The notes below the pieces were generated by a model, which saw nothing but the letters and a program-made list of their open reading frames with translations, had not been told where the DNA came from and did no database searches. Source: Anaerolineae bacterium (GTDB lineage Bacteria > Chloroflexota > Anaerolineae > Aggregatilineales > Aggregatilineaceae). Taken from it: a stretch of DNA of 64,000 bases. The position numbers were made by a program, and so were the translations under genes. Positions 1 to 7,625 of the stretch are shown here, one piece after another; within the stretch, counting starts at the first letter, position 1, and each line of letters starts with the position of its first letter. The stretch spans positions 192,467-256,466 of the forward strand of contig JAOSJP010000037.1 of assembly GCA_027494015.1 (NCBI GenBank). The letters are read 5' to 3'.

Positions 1-105
1 CAGGGTGCCGCTGCCGGAGATTGTGCTGTCTGCCTGGGCCGAGGCAGCCAGCGCGCCGAACAGCGCAACGATCAGTACGAGCAAGAAAAGACGACGATGG
101 CTCAT
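1..105 (-). CDS. N-terminus of a secreted protein (cut by window edge)
   Basis: Only the first 35 codons are present; the gene continues off the left edge. The start is an ATG preceded by AGAGGGAG at normal ribosome-binding distance. The translation is a textbook signal peptide: MSHRR, then a hydrophobic run (LFLLVLIVALFGALAA) and a signal peptidase I site around SAQA|D. The mature part begins DSTISGSGTL, which gives no family assignment. The protein is therefore exported; its function cannot be told from this fragment. Confidence 0.75.
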   Translation of the reverse strand, partial: MSHRRLFLLVLIVALFGALAASAQADSTISGSGTL

Positions 106-331
106 GATGGACTCCCTCTCTCTGGGGTCTGAAGAACCGCACTCAAACAAATTCATCATATGACTGTTTGCTGGCTTACACAAGATTGAGAGAGGCATAT
201 TCAGAGAAAATTCAGGCTGTGCCCGCCACCTGTGGGGGCCAGGAGAAATCTCATGGGGACCCGGCGATTTCGCAACCGGCGTGCGGGGCGGACTCCGAGG
301 CTCAGGTCCGGCATTGGCTGTTCCCCTGCGC
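106..331. other. intergenic stretch without recognised gene
   Basis: This is the upstream region of the secreted-protein gene on the minus strand. It is less GC-rich than its surroundings. I see no conserved gene or clear RNA in it; short overlapping reading frames on both strands have no protein-like composition. Confidence 0.4.
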
Positions 332-526
332 GGGTGCGTGCAAAACCTGTCAGGTAGGGGCGCTGCTCTGCTGCGCCCTGGCTCACCTCACCCCCGCTCG
401 GCGCTGACGCGCCTCGCCGCCCCCTCTCCGTCAACGGAGAGGGGGAAGAGCCGAGCGCAGCGAGGCTGGGGGTGAGGTCAATGCCCCCGTGCCAGGCAAG
501 TCGCTGACAACCTTTGCGCGCACCCC
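332..526. repeat. composite hairpin repeat with terminal inverted repeats
   Basis: The left end GGGTGCGTGCAAAACCTGTC is mirrored at the right end by GACAACCTTTGCGCGCACCC, giving imperfect terminal inverted repeats of about 22 bp. Inside are the common tract GTAGGGGCGCTGCTCTGCTG and the hairpin core 385-478, whose arms begin ACCTCACCCCC and end GGGGGTGAGGT around a CTCTCC-GTCAAC-GGAGAG tip. The same unit recurs throughout the window, so this is a dispersed, probably MITE-like, family. Confidence 0.7.
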
Positions 527-569
527 GCGCCAGGGCAAACGCATCAAAGTCCGCCGCGCGCCAGCCTAC

Positions 570-693
570 TCGTAGGGGCGCTGCTCTGCTGCGCCCTGGC
601 TCACCTCACCCCCGCTCGGCGCTGACGCGCCTCGCCGCCCCCTCTCCGTCAACGGAGAGGGGAAGAGCGGCAGCGAGGCTGGGGGTGAGGTCA
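570..693. repeat. second, partial copy of the hairpin repeat
   Basis: The tract GTAGGGGCGCTGCTCTGCTG and the core hairpin (603-691) repeat those of the element just upstream almost exactly and in the same orientation. The external inverted-repeat ends are missing or degraded. The two copies form a short tandem ahead of the pheS promoter. Confidence 0.65.
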
Positions 694-737
694 ATGCCCA
701 CGTGCCAGGCAAGTCTGACAATCCGCGCGCGCAACGA

Positions 738-766
738 TTGACATCTCCGCACGCCTCTGCTACCAT
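738..766 (+). promoter_or_regulatory. sigma-70-type promoter of the Phe T-box / pheS
   Basis: TTGACA (738-743) is followed after exactly 17 bases by TACCAT (761-766). Transcription should start near 773, just before the T-box stem I sequence. This is one of the best promoter matches in the window. Confidence 0.7.
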
Positions 767-772
767 GTGAAG

Positions 773-1095
773 CATCATGCGCCATACATACAGGCTGTGA
801 CGGAGAAAAGTACGCGCGCCAGCCGCTCCCAGGGAGTCCCGGCCCGTGACTGCAAGCCGGGATGAGCGCGCCCGCGCCGAAGTTCGCTCCTGAGCCGACG
901 GGTGAACGGCTGCGCCTGCGCAGCCCGGTAGTCCGCTCCGCAAGCCCAGCGTTAACGGGGCAGCCTATCGCGCGCGGGAGCGCGCCGTAGAGCACAGAGC
1001 GAGTCGGTGCGCATCTGCGCGCTGGCTAAGCAGGGTGGTACCGCGAGCCTGGTCTCGTCCCTGATCCGGTGAGGATCGGCGACGGGATTTTTTGT
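773..1095 (+). promoter_or_regulatory. T-box leader, phenylalanine specifier, controlling pheS
   Basis: The conserved T-box core TGGTACCGCG lies at 1036-1045. It is followed by a terminator/antiterminator region: GTCCCTGATCC pairs with GGATCGGCGACGGG and runs into a T stretch ending near 1095. Stem I carries an AGTA bend motif near 806, and the specifier loop reads GAAGTTCGCTCC with TTC (Phe) at 883-885. Known T-boxes bind uncharged tRNA through specifier and T-box bulge to let transcription continue. The TTC specifier fits the downstream gene, a phenylalanyl-tRNA synthetase subunit. Confidence 0.88.
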
Positions 1096-1158
1096 TTGCG
1101 GGCACGCTTGTGCGACAATAGGCGGTCGTGTGCGCCGCCATCCGACGAGGGGACGTGT

Positions 1159-2193
1159 ATGCTAGAGCAACTGGACTCGATCTACAGCCAGGCGCTGGCC
1201 GGGCTGGACGGCCTGACCGACGCCGAGGCGCTGGCCGAGTGGCAGCGCCGCTACCTGGGCAAGAAGGGCGAGGTCACGCTGCTGCTGCGCGCGACCGGCA
1301 CGCTGCCCAAAGAGCAGCGCGCCGAGTTCGGCCAGCGGGCCAACGCCCTGCGCGACGCGCTGAGCGCCGCTTACGCCGAGCGCGCCGAAGCAATCCGTCA
1401 GGCGGCGCTGGCCCGCTCTTTGGAGGCAGGCGCGCTCGACGTGACGCTGCCGGGCCGCCGCGTGCCGGTCGGCGGGCTGCACCCCACCACGCAGACGCTG
1501 CGCCAGATTTACGCGATCTGGGCGGAGATGGGCTTTCAGGTGTTCCGCAGCCGCGACGTGGAGGACGACGACACCAACTTCACGCTGCTCAACATCCCGC
1601 CGCACCACCCCGCGCGCGACATGTGGGACACATTCTACACCACCACGCCGGGCGTGATCCTGCGCACGCACACCAGCCCCGGCCAGATTCGGGCCATGCG
1701 CGCCTACGGTGAGAACGGCACGCAGCCCATCCGCGTCATCCTGCCGGGGATGTGTTACCGCTACGAGCAGATTTCGGCGCGCAGCGAGATTCAGTTCAAC
1801 CAGGTCGAGGGGCTGGCCATCGGGCGCAACATCCGCCTGATCGATCTGAAGGGCACCCTCGCCGAGTTCGCCCGGCGTATGTTCGGCCCGGACAAGCGGG
1901 TGCGCTTTCGCGGCTCGTACTTCCCGTTCACCGAGCCGAGCCTGGAAGTGGACATCGAGTGCATCCTGTGCGGCGGTGACGGCTGCCCGGTGTGCAAAGA
2001 CACCGGCTGGATCGAGATCGCCGGCTGCGGGATGGTGCACCCGGTCGTGCTGCAAAATGGCGGCTACGACCCGCGCGAGTGGAGCGGCTTCGCCTTCGGC
2101 ATGGGGCCGGAGCGCATGACGATGAACGTGCACGGCATCCAGGACATTCGCTACTTCTGGCAGAACGACCTGCGCTTCCTGGAGCAGTTCTAG
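1159..2193 (+). CDS. pheS: phenylalanyl-tRNA synthetase alpha subunit
   Basis: Charges tRNA-Phe with phenylalanine as part of the cytoplasmic alpha2-beta2 enzyme. The 344-residue protein has the PheS N-terminal coiled coil and a class II catalytic core: motif 2 around GMCYRYEQ (about 197-204), the NQVEGLAIG segment near 214, and motif 3 in GFAFGMGPERM (about 310-320). A CxxC-x4-CxxC knuckle (CILCGGDGCPVC, near 267) could hold a zinc ion. The ATG at 1159 is chosen because it follows GACGAGGGGA and because an in-frame start at 1069 would lie inside the T-box terminator. The TAG stop lies at the edge of an inserted repeat. pheT is 2.4 kb downstream rather than adjacent. Confidence 0.95.
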   Translation: MLEQLDSIYSQALAGLDGLTDAEALAEWQRRYLGKKGEVTLLLRATGTLPKEQRAEFGQRANALRDALSAAYAERAEAIRQAALARSLEAGALDVTLPGRRVPVGGLHPTTQTLRQIYAIWAEMGFQVFRSRDVEDDDTNFTLLNIPPHHPARDMWDTFYTTTPGVILRTHTSPGQIRAMRAYGENGTQPIRVILPGMCYRYEQISARSEIQFNQVEGLAIGRNIRLIDLKGTLAEFARRMFGPDKRVRFRGSYFPFTEPSLEVDIECILCGGDGCPVCKDTGWIEIAGCGMVHPVVLQNGGYDPREWSGFAFGMGPERMTMNVHGIQDIRYFWQNDLRFLEQF

Positions 2194-2402
2194 AGCGTGT
2201 TATGAACTTGGTACCCTTGATAAGGGAGAGGGGGCGCTCTGTTGACCTCACCCCCTGGCCTCGCTGCGCTCGGCCTTTCCCCCTCTCCATGCATGGAGAG
2301 GGGGCGGCAGGCGCGCCAGCGCCGAGACGGGGGTGAGGTAAACCAGGAGCTACCCAAAACCGCCGGGGAAAGACAGGGCCGTCAGTGCATAACAGCCTCT
2401 AG
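2190..2402. mobile_element. MITE-like element, copy 1 (overlaps pheS stop codon)
   Basis: The 213-bp element starts CTAGAGCGTGTTATGAAC and ends GTGCATAACAGCCTCTAG, so its ends are 18-bp imperfect inverted repeats (15 of 18 match). The interior carries the CCTCACCCCC...GGGGGTGAGG hairpin core with a CTCTCCATGCATGGAGAG tip. It has no gene. Two further copies lie at 49707-49897 and 49962-50173. The TAG of the left end is the pheS stop codon. Confidence 0.75.
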
Positions 2403-2452
2403 CGGGCGGTCTCTGGCGGCACAGGTCGTCTGGAATAGTGTGGAGCGCAACA

Positions 2453-2782
2453 ATGAGCGGAGTTCAAGACCATCTGCCGGTCAACCTGCCCATGCAGGAG
2501 ATCGCCGCGTTCTGCCAGCGCTGGAACATCGCCCAACTGGCTCTGTTCGGGTCGGTGCTGCGCGACGACTTCGGCCCAGACAGCGACATTGACGTGCTGG
2601 TGACGTTCGCGCCGGGTAGCGCGCGCACGCTGGCAGCGGTCAGTCAGATGCAGCAGGAAATCGAGGTGCTGTTTGGCCGTCCGGTGGACCTGGTGGATCG
2701 CCAGAGTATCGAACGTAGTCCCAACTACCTGCGCCGCAGGGCGATTCTGGCGTCGGCGAGGACGGTCTACAGTGCTGCGTGA
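2453..2782 (+). CDS. minimal nucleotidyltransferase (MNT/MntA-type)
   Basis: A 109-residue minimal nucleotidyltransferase. GSVLRDDFGPDSDIDVLV contains the GSxxR...DxD metal-binding signature of the NTP-transf_2 family, and the C-terminus FGRPVDLVDRQSI matches the usual MNT fold. Members commonly pair with HEPN-domain toxins; MntA proteins AMPylate the partner HepT and neutralise it. The ATG at 2453 is preferred because GGAG precedes it by 7 bases; a GTG at 2438 is the alternative. The expected HEPN partner starts in the overlapping frame but is truncated after a few codons, so this looks like an orphaned antitoxin-type gene. Confidence 0.8.
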   Translation: MSGVQDHLPVNLPMQEIAAFCQRWNIAQLALFGSVLRDDFGPDSDIDVLVTFAPGSARTLAAVSQMQQEIEVLFGRPVDLVDRQSIERSPNYLRRRAILASARTVYSAA

Positions 2783-2846
2783 TCTCGCGTATGTGCTGGA
2801 TAGGCAATGCAGCTTACGCATCTGTTGGTTAAATGTAGGAGATTAG
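2772..2846 (+). pseudogene. remnant of a HEPN-domain (DUF86/HepT) gene
   Basis: A GTG overlapping the nucleotidyltransferase stop opens a frame reading VLRDLAYVLD, which resembles the usual start of DUF86 HEPN proteins (LRDLAYLLD-like). After that the similarity disappears and the frame closes at a TAG after 24 codons, without the R-x4-6-H catalytic motif. I infer that the toxin-like partner was lost by deletion. The match is short, so confidence is modest. Confidence 0.4.
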
Positions 2847-2849
2847 TTC

Positions 2850-3671
2850 ATGCTGTTGAACCTGAAGACCATCCACAAGCCGGAAACGGAAGCCGAGGCC
2901 CTGGCCCTGCTGACTCAGCAAGGCACCTTCCCGCTCTACGGCGGGGCGGCGCTGCAACGCCACCCGCGTCCCGCTGTCGAGGCGGCCATTGACCTGAGCC
3001 GTCTGGGGCTGGATCGCGCTGCTAAGGATGGCGACGCCCTGCGCCTGGGCAGCATGATGACCCTGGAGCGCGCCCGGCAAACGTGCCTGGAGCGGGGCGA
3101 CCCGCACCCGCTGCTGGGCGGCCTGGCGCGGGCGCTCAAAGAAGACCTGCCGGAGACGCTGCGCCACACCTTCACCCTGGGCGACCTGCTGGTGGAGCGC
3201 GATCCGCAGTCGGTGACGCTGACCCTGCTGCTGGCGCTCGACGCGCGGATCGCCGTCGCCGGGGCGGAGGAAATGCTGTCCGTCGCCGGGTGGCTGGCCT
3301 CCGGCGACGCTGCCTGGCGCGCCCTGGTGACGCACGTCAGCGTCCCGCGCGGCCCGGCGCAAGCGGCGGTTGTCTTCGAGAAGGTGGCGCGCACGCCCGC
3401 CGATGCGCCCATCGTCGGTGCGGTGGCCGCCGCCTGGGCGGACGGCAAAGCGCGGCATACGGGGCTGGCCCTGTGCGGAGTCGCGCCCTGGCCGCTCGCC
3501 CAGCCGGAGGCGGCGCGCCTCTTCGACAAGACCGATGACATGGACGCGGCGCTGGACGCGCTAGACCTCGACCCGCCCGACGATCACTGGGGCAGCCGCG
3601 AGTACCGGGCGGAGATGGCGCGCGTTCTGACTCGCCGGGTGTTAACAGAGGTAGCGGAAGCGATGAAGTAG
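2850..3671 (+). CDS. FAD-binding subunit of a molybdopterin-type dehydrogenase (CoxM/XdhB-like)
   Basis: The 273-residue protein resembles the medium, FAD-binding subunit of xanthine/CO dehydrogenase-type enzymes. The N-terminal half has the vanillyl-alcohol-oxidase-type FAD fold (LYGGAALQRHPRP at about 30-42 in place of the usual AGGTDL, then AIDLSRLGLD). The C-terminal half matches the CO dehydrogenase flavoprotein C-terminal domain (VFEKVARTPADAPIVGAVAAAW at about 174-195). TAGGAGA precedes the ATG by 7 bases. No molybdopterin large subunit or 2Fe-2S subunit lies beside it, and the FAD-loop motif is atypical, so partner and substrate are unknown. Confidence 0.65.
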   Translation: MLLNLKTIHKPETEAEALALLTQQGTFPLYGGAALQRHPRPAVEAAIDLSRLGLDRAAKDGDALRLGSMMTLERARQTCLERGDPHPLLGGLARALKEDLPETLRHTFTLGDLLVERDPQSVTLTLLLALDARIAVAGAEEMLSVAGWLASGDAAWRALVTHVSVPRGPAQAAVVFEKVARTPADAPIVGAVAAAWADGKARHTGLALCGVAPWPLAQPEAARLFDKTDDMDAALDALDLDPPDDHWGSREYRAEMARVLTRRVLTEVAEAMK

Positions 3672-3773
3672 TGGTCAGCCATCAGCGGTCAGCAAGAGCA
3701 AGGGCAGAGTCCCCAGCAGATCGCTCTTGCTGATAGCTGAAAGCTGATAGCTGATCGCTCTGAAGGGACGATC
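3672..3773. repeat. short repeats of the AGCTGATAGCTGA type
   Basis: The gap between the two genes holds direct and inverted repeats of a TGATAGCTGAAAGC unit (clearest at 3730-3755). A related tract occurs between the two MITE copies near 49900-49960. No gene is present. Confidence 0.5.
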
Positions 3774-4520
3774 ATGACTATCGAGAACGACGACGATCTG
3801 CGCAAGCTGCTGCGCATCGGGCGCATCTGCGGCGAGGCGCTGGCACACATGCTGGCCCACGTCGGGCCGGGCATGACCACCGCCCAGCTTGACGCCATCG
3901 GTGCGGAGTTCCTGCAGCGGCTGGGCGCGCGCTCAGCGCCGATCCTGGCCTACAAGTTCCCCGGCTTCACCTGCATCAGCCTCAACGACGAGGCGGCGCA
4001 CGGCATCCCCGGCGAGCGCGTCATTCAGCCAGGCGACGTGGTGAATGTGGACGTGTCGGCGGAGCTGGAAGGGTACTGGGCGGACACGGCGGCGACGATG
4101 ATCGTCCCGCCCGCGCGCCCGGAGGCCGAGCGGCTGTGCCGCTTCACACGACGCGCGCTGGACGAGGCCATTGGCGTGGTGCGCGCCGGGCGTCCGCTGA
4201 ACGCGATCGGCAAGACGGTTGAGCGGGTTGCGCGCAAGGGCGGCTATTCGATCATTCGCGAGCTGCCAGGACACGGAGTCGGGCGGAGCCTGCACGAGAA
4301 GCCGAGCGTGCTCAACTTCTATCACCGCCAGGACCGCACGATTATGCACGAGGGGATGGTCTTCACCGTCGAGCCGTTCTTCAGCATGGGCAACGGGCGT
4401 ATTGTCACCGAGCGCGACGGCTGGACGCTGCGCACGGTAGACCGCAGCCTGACAGCGCAGTACGAGCATACAGTCGTCGTCACCACCGGCAAGCCGATCC
4501 TGGCGACGGCGGTGAACTGA
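3774..4520 (+). CDS. map: type I methionine aminopeptidase
   Basis: Removes the initiator methionine from nascent proteins in the cytoplasm. The 248-residue length is normal for the bacterial enzyme. The metal ligands of the pita-bread fold are visible: Asp in VVNVDV (about 92), Asp in GYWADTA (about 103), His in ELPGHGVG (about 167), Glu in TVEPFF (about 200) and Glu in YEHTVVV (about 231). The substrate-pocket His lies in NDEAAHGIPG. It lies between the FAD-subunit gene and pheT in the same direction. It is not next to adk or secY, where many bacteria keep it. Confidence 0.93.
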   Translation: MTIENDDDLRKLLRIGRICGEALAHMLAHVGPGMTTAQLDAIGAEFLQRLGARSAPILAYKFPGFTCISLNDEAAHGIPGERVIQPGDVVNVDVSAELEGYWADTAATMIVPPARPEAERLCRFTRRALDEAIGVVRAGRPLNAIGKTVERVARKGGYSIIRELPGHGVGRSLHEKPSVLNFYHRQDRTIMHEGMVFTVEPFFSMGNGRIVTERDGWTLRTVDRSLTAQYEHTVVVTTGKPILATAVN

Positions 4521-4597
4521 CCCCTGCGATGCTCATAGCCGGCGGCGGATGCCTGACCGCTGAAAGCTCTTCGCTCACCAAGGAGACGCACGCGCAC

Positions 4598-7267
4598 ATG
4601 AAAGTACCGCTTTCGTGGCTCAAGGATTATGTGGACATCGCCCTCCCCGTCGAGGTGCTGGCCGAGCGCCTGACCCTGGCCGGGCTGGAGGTGGGGGGCA
4701 TCGAGTACATCGGCATCCCCCAGGGAGACCCTCCGCCTGGCAGCCATCTGCCGCCGTCCGCTCACCTGGTATGGGATCGCGAGAAGATCGTGCTCGGCGC
4801 CATCCGCGAGGTGCGCGCTCACCCCAACGCCGACCGGCTGGTGCTGGCCCTGGTGGACTATGGCGGGGCGGAGCTTGAGCAGTGCGTGACCGGCGCACCC
4901 AATCTGTTCCCCTACAAGGGCCAGGGGCCGCTCGACCCGCCGCTGCTCTCACCCTTCGCTCACCAGGGCGCAGAGGTCATTGACGGGCACAAAGACGACG
5001 GCAGCCGCATGATCCTCAAGGAGCGCGAGCTGCGCGGCATCCCCAACCGCAGCATGGTCTGCTCGGAGAAAGAGCTGGGCCTGTCCGACTCGCACGAGGG
5101 CATTCTGCTGCTCGATTGGGAGGAGTTTGGCCACATCGCTCCCGGCACCCCGCTGCAGGACGTGCTCGGCGACGCCGTGCTCGACATTGACCTGCTGCCC
5201 AACGTCGCCCGCGCCTATAGCATCGTCGGCGTGGCCCGCGAGGTCGCCGCGCTGACCGGCGCGCCGCTGCGCTTCCCGCCGCTGGGCGTGGTCGCCAAGG
5301 GGCCACCCATCGCCGGGCAGGTGTCCATTGACATCCGCGAGCCGCAGCTCAACCCGCGCTTCACCCTGGCCCTGATCCGCGACGTGCAGATAGAGGAAGC
5401 GCCCCAGTGGATGCAGCACCGGCTGCGCCTGGCCGGGATGCGCCCGATCAACAACATCGTGGACGCCACCAACTACGTCATGCTTGAATTGGGCCAGCCG
5501 TTGCACGCCTTCGACTGGGACACGTTGAAGGCGCGCGCCGGCGGCGCAGCGCCGGTGATCATCACCCGTCTGCCGGAGCCGGGCGAGCACCTGGTGACGC
5601 TGGACGGCGCCGACCATGCCCTGGATGACTACAACATCCTGGTCGCCGACAGCGCCGGCTCGCTGAGCATCGGCGGCATCATGGGCGGGCTGGAGAGCGA
5701 AATCTGGGACCCGCTCACGATGGGCGGCGAGCCGCTCGACGCGACCGGCGTTGGACTGCCGCAGGGAGACGAGGTCGTTCACGGCAAGGCCGACGCCCAG
5801 CGCCCGGCAACGACCGACGTGCTGCTGGAGGCGGCGGCCTGGAACTTCATCAACATCCGCCGCACCATGCAGAGCCAGAAGATGAGCAGCGAAGCGGGGC
5901 TGCGCTTCAGTCGCGGCGTGCACCCGGCGATGGCCGAGCGCGGTCTGCGCCGCTGCATCGAGCTGATGCGCCAGGTGGCGGGCGGCACGATTGCGGCGGG
6001 CATCATTGACGAATACCCGCTGCCCGCTGAGGCCATCACCGTAGACCTGCCCGTGCCGGAGGTGACGCGCCATCTCGGTTTCGCTATCCCGCAGGACGAA
6101 ATCGTGCGCATCCTGCGCGCGCTGGAGTTCGGGGTGGCGGAGCGCGGCGACGTGCTGCACGTCACAGTGCCCGATCACCGCCTGGACATCGGGGCCGGGC
6201 TGACCGGGCGGGCCGATCTGATCGAGGAGATCGTCCGCGTCTACGGCTACGACCGCGTCCCCGACGCGCTGATCGCCGACGAGCTGCCCGCCCAGCGCGC
6301 CAACGTCGCCCTGGAGCGCGAGGAGGCACTGCGCGATGCGCTGGTCAAGGCCGGGCTGCGCGAGATCGTCACCTACCGCCTGACCACGCCGGGGCGCGAG
6401 GCGCTGCTCACCCCGCCGGGCGCGAAGTCCGACTGGCCGGATGTGCCCTACGTGACGCTGGCCAACCCCATCGCCGCCGACAAGACGGTGATGCGCCACA
6501 CCCTGCTGGCCAGCCTGCTCGACACGGTCGCTGCCAATGCGCGCCACACCGACCGCCAGCTTCTGTTCGAGATCGGGCAGGTCTACCTGCCGCGCCCCAA
6601 CGAACCGCTGCCCGACGAGCCGGGCTGCCTGGGGATCGCCCTCACCGGCCCGCGCGGAGTTCCCCAGTGGGGGGGAGATACCCCCGCCGGCCTGCTGGAC
6701 TTCTTCGATCTCAAGGGCGTCATCGAGGCGGCGCTGCGCGATCTGCGCGTCGCCGGCGCGGTGACCTTCACTCCGGTCGAGCACAGCACGTTTCACCCAG
6801 GGCGCGCCGCCCTGCTGCGCATCAACGGGCGCGAGGTGGGCGTGCTCGGCGAGGTACATCCGCTGGTGCGCCAGGCGTTTGGGCTGGGCCTGGACCTGGC
6901 GCGGCCTGTGCTCGCCGCCGAGCTGGACCTGGCCGCGCTGCTGGCCGACGTGGAATTGATCCGCCAGATTCGCCCGGTGCCGGCGCACCCCGCCGTCTAC
7001 CAGGACCTGGCGATTGTGCTGGACGAGGCGACGCCAGCCAGCGAGGCCCACGAGGTGATCATGCGCGCCGGCGGCGATCTGCTGGAGGAGGTGCGCCTGT
7101 TCGATGTCTATCGCGGCACTTCCATCCCGGCGGGCAAGAAGTCGCTGGCCTATGCGCTGACCTACCGCGCGCCCGATCGCACGCTCAACGACGCAGAAGT
7201 GGCCAGGATTCACGCGCGGATCGTCAAGGCGGTCGAGCGCCAGCTTGGGGCGGCGCTGCGCGCGTAG
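4598..7267 (+). CDS. pheT: phenylalanyl-tRNA synthetase beta subunit
   Basis: Partner of PheS in the alpha2-beta2 synthetase; provides tRNA binding, editing and assembly. The 889-residue protein begins MKVPLSWLKDYV, the family's usual start. A tRNA-binding OB domain lies near 50-190, followed by B3/B4 editing and B5 domains. The C-terminus (about 790-889) is the ferredoxin-fold anticodon-binding domain. The OB region contains extra loops, for example around FPYKGQGPLDPP, that make the protein longer than average. The start at 4598 follows AAGGAG by 12 bases. An in-frame start at 4529 would add 23 residues without family similarity. Confidence 0.95.
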   Translation: MKVPLSWLKDYVDIALPVEVLAERLTLAGLEVGGIEYIGIPQGDPPPGSHLPPSAHLVWDREKIVLGAIREVRAHPNADRLVLALVDYGGAELEQCVTGAPNLFPYKGQGPLDPPLLSPFAHQGAEVIDGHKDDGSRMILKERELRGIPNRSMVCSEKELGLSDSHEGILLLDWEEFGHIAPGTPLQDVLGDAVLDIDLLPNVARAYSIVGVAREVAALTGAPLRFPPLGVVAKGPPIAGQVSIDIREPQLNPRFTLALIRDVQIEEAPQWMQHRLRLAGMRPINNIVDATNYVMLELGQPLHAFDWDTLKARAGGAAPVIITRLPEPGEHLVTLDGADHALDDYNILVADSAGSLSIGGIMGGLESEIWDPLTMGGEPLDATGVGLPQGDEVVHGKADAQRPATTDVLLEAAAWNFINIRRTMQSQKMSSEAGLRFSRGVHPAMAERGLRRCIELMRQVAGGTIAAGIIDEYPLPAEAITVDLPVPEVTRHLGFAIPQDEIVRILRALEFGVAERGDVLHVTVPDHRLDIGAGLTGRADLIEEIVRVYGYDRVPDALIADELPAQRANVALEREEALRDALVKAGLREIVTYRLTTPGREALLTPPGAKSDWPDVPYVTLANPIAADKTVMRHTLLASLLDTVAANARHTDRQLLFEIGQVYLPRPNEPLPDEPGCLGIALTGPRGVPQWGGDTPAGLLDFFDLKGVIEAALRDLRVAGAVTFTPVEHSTFHPGRAALLRINGREVGVLGEVHPLVRQAFGLGLDLARPVLAAELDLAALLADVELIRQIRPVPAHPAVYQDLAIVLDEATPASEAHEVIMRAGGDLLEEVRLFDVYRGTSIPAGKKSLAYALTYRAPDRTLNDAEVARIHARIVKAVERQLGAALRA

Positions 7268-7530
7268 ACGGCGCGCGCCAAACCCGTCAGGTAGGGGCGC
7301 TGCTCTGCTGCGCCCTGGTTTACCGCACCGGCGCGCGGGGATGCGGCTCGTAGGGGTGAGGTCAACGTAAACCAGACTTCCGGTTCCGACACACGCGGCG
7401 GAGCTAGCGAGACGAGGGCGGCGAAAACCTAGGGGCGATGCTCTCGAAGACTTCGGAAGTCTATTCCGGGGCCGAGGTCAACGCCCTGCGCCCCGCGAGT
7501 CGCTGTCAACCTTTGCACGCACCTCTCATT
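7268..7530. repeat. degenerate hairpin-repeat copy
   Basis: The left part keeps CAAACCCGTCAGGTAGGGGC and the GCTGCTCTGCTG tract, and the right part keeps GTCGCTGTCAACCTTTGCAC, matching the two ends of the element at 332-526. The central hairpin core is lost. A 15-bp AGACTTCGGAAGTCT palindrome lies at 7448-7462 instead. Confidence 0.6.
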
Positions 7531-7562
7531 CTTCCGGCGTGGAAGGCCCGCGCGATGTGCGG

Positions 7563-7568
7563 TACACT
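7563..7568 (+). promoter_or_regulatory. candidate -10 box (TACACT) for the kinase gene
   Basis: GTGCGGTACACTT resembles the GCGGTATACT-type -10 regions that recur upstream of genes in this window (17390, 27586, 36705). No convincing -35 element is seen. Transcription would start about 50 bases before the chosen ATG. Confidence 0.4.
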
Positions 7569-7625
7569 TGCCCGCGACTGTCGGCACGGCCCTTTGCCTG
7601 CGCGCCCCGCGACGCGACCGGAGCG

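Noticed and set aside
332..526. Integron attC sites
   Set aside because: The hairpins lack the R-box/L-box consensus, occur in both orientations all over the window, and no integrase is present.
1069..1158. Upstream start for pheS
   Set aside because: This extension lies in the T-box terminator and between promoter-proximal regulatory sequences; the ATG at 1159 has a ribosome-binding site and family agreement.
4949..7213. A 754-residue minus-strand protein across pheT
   Set aside because: Antisense shadow of pheT with no recognisable domain.
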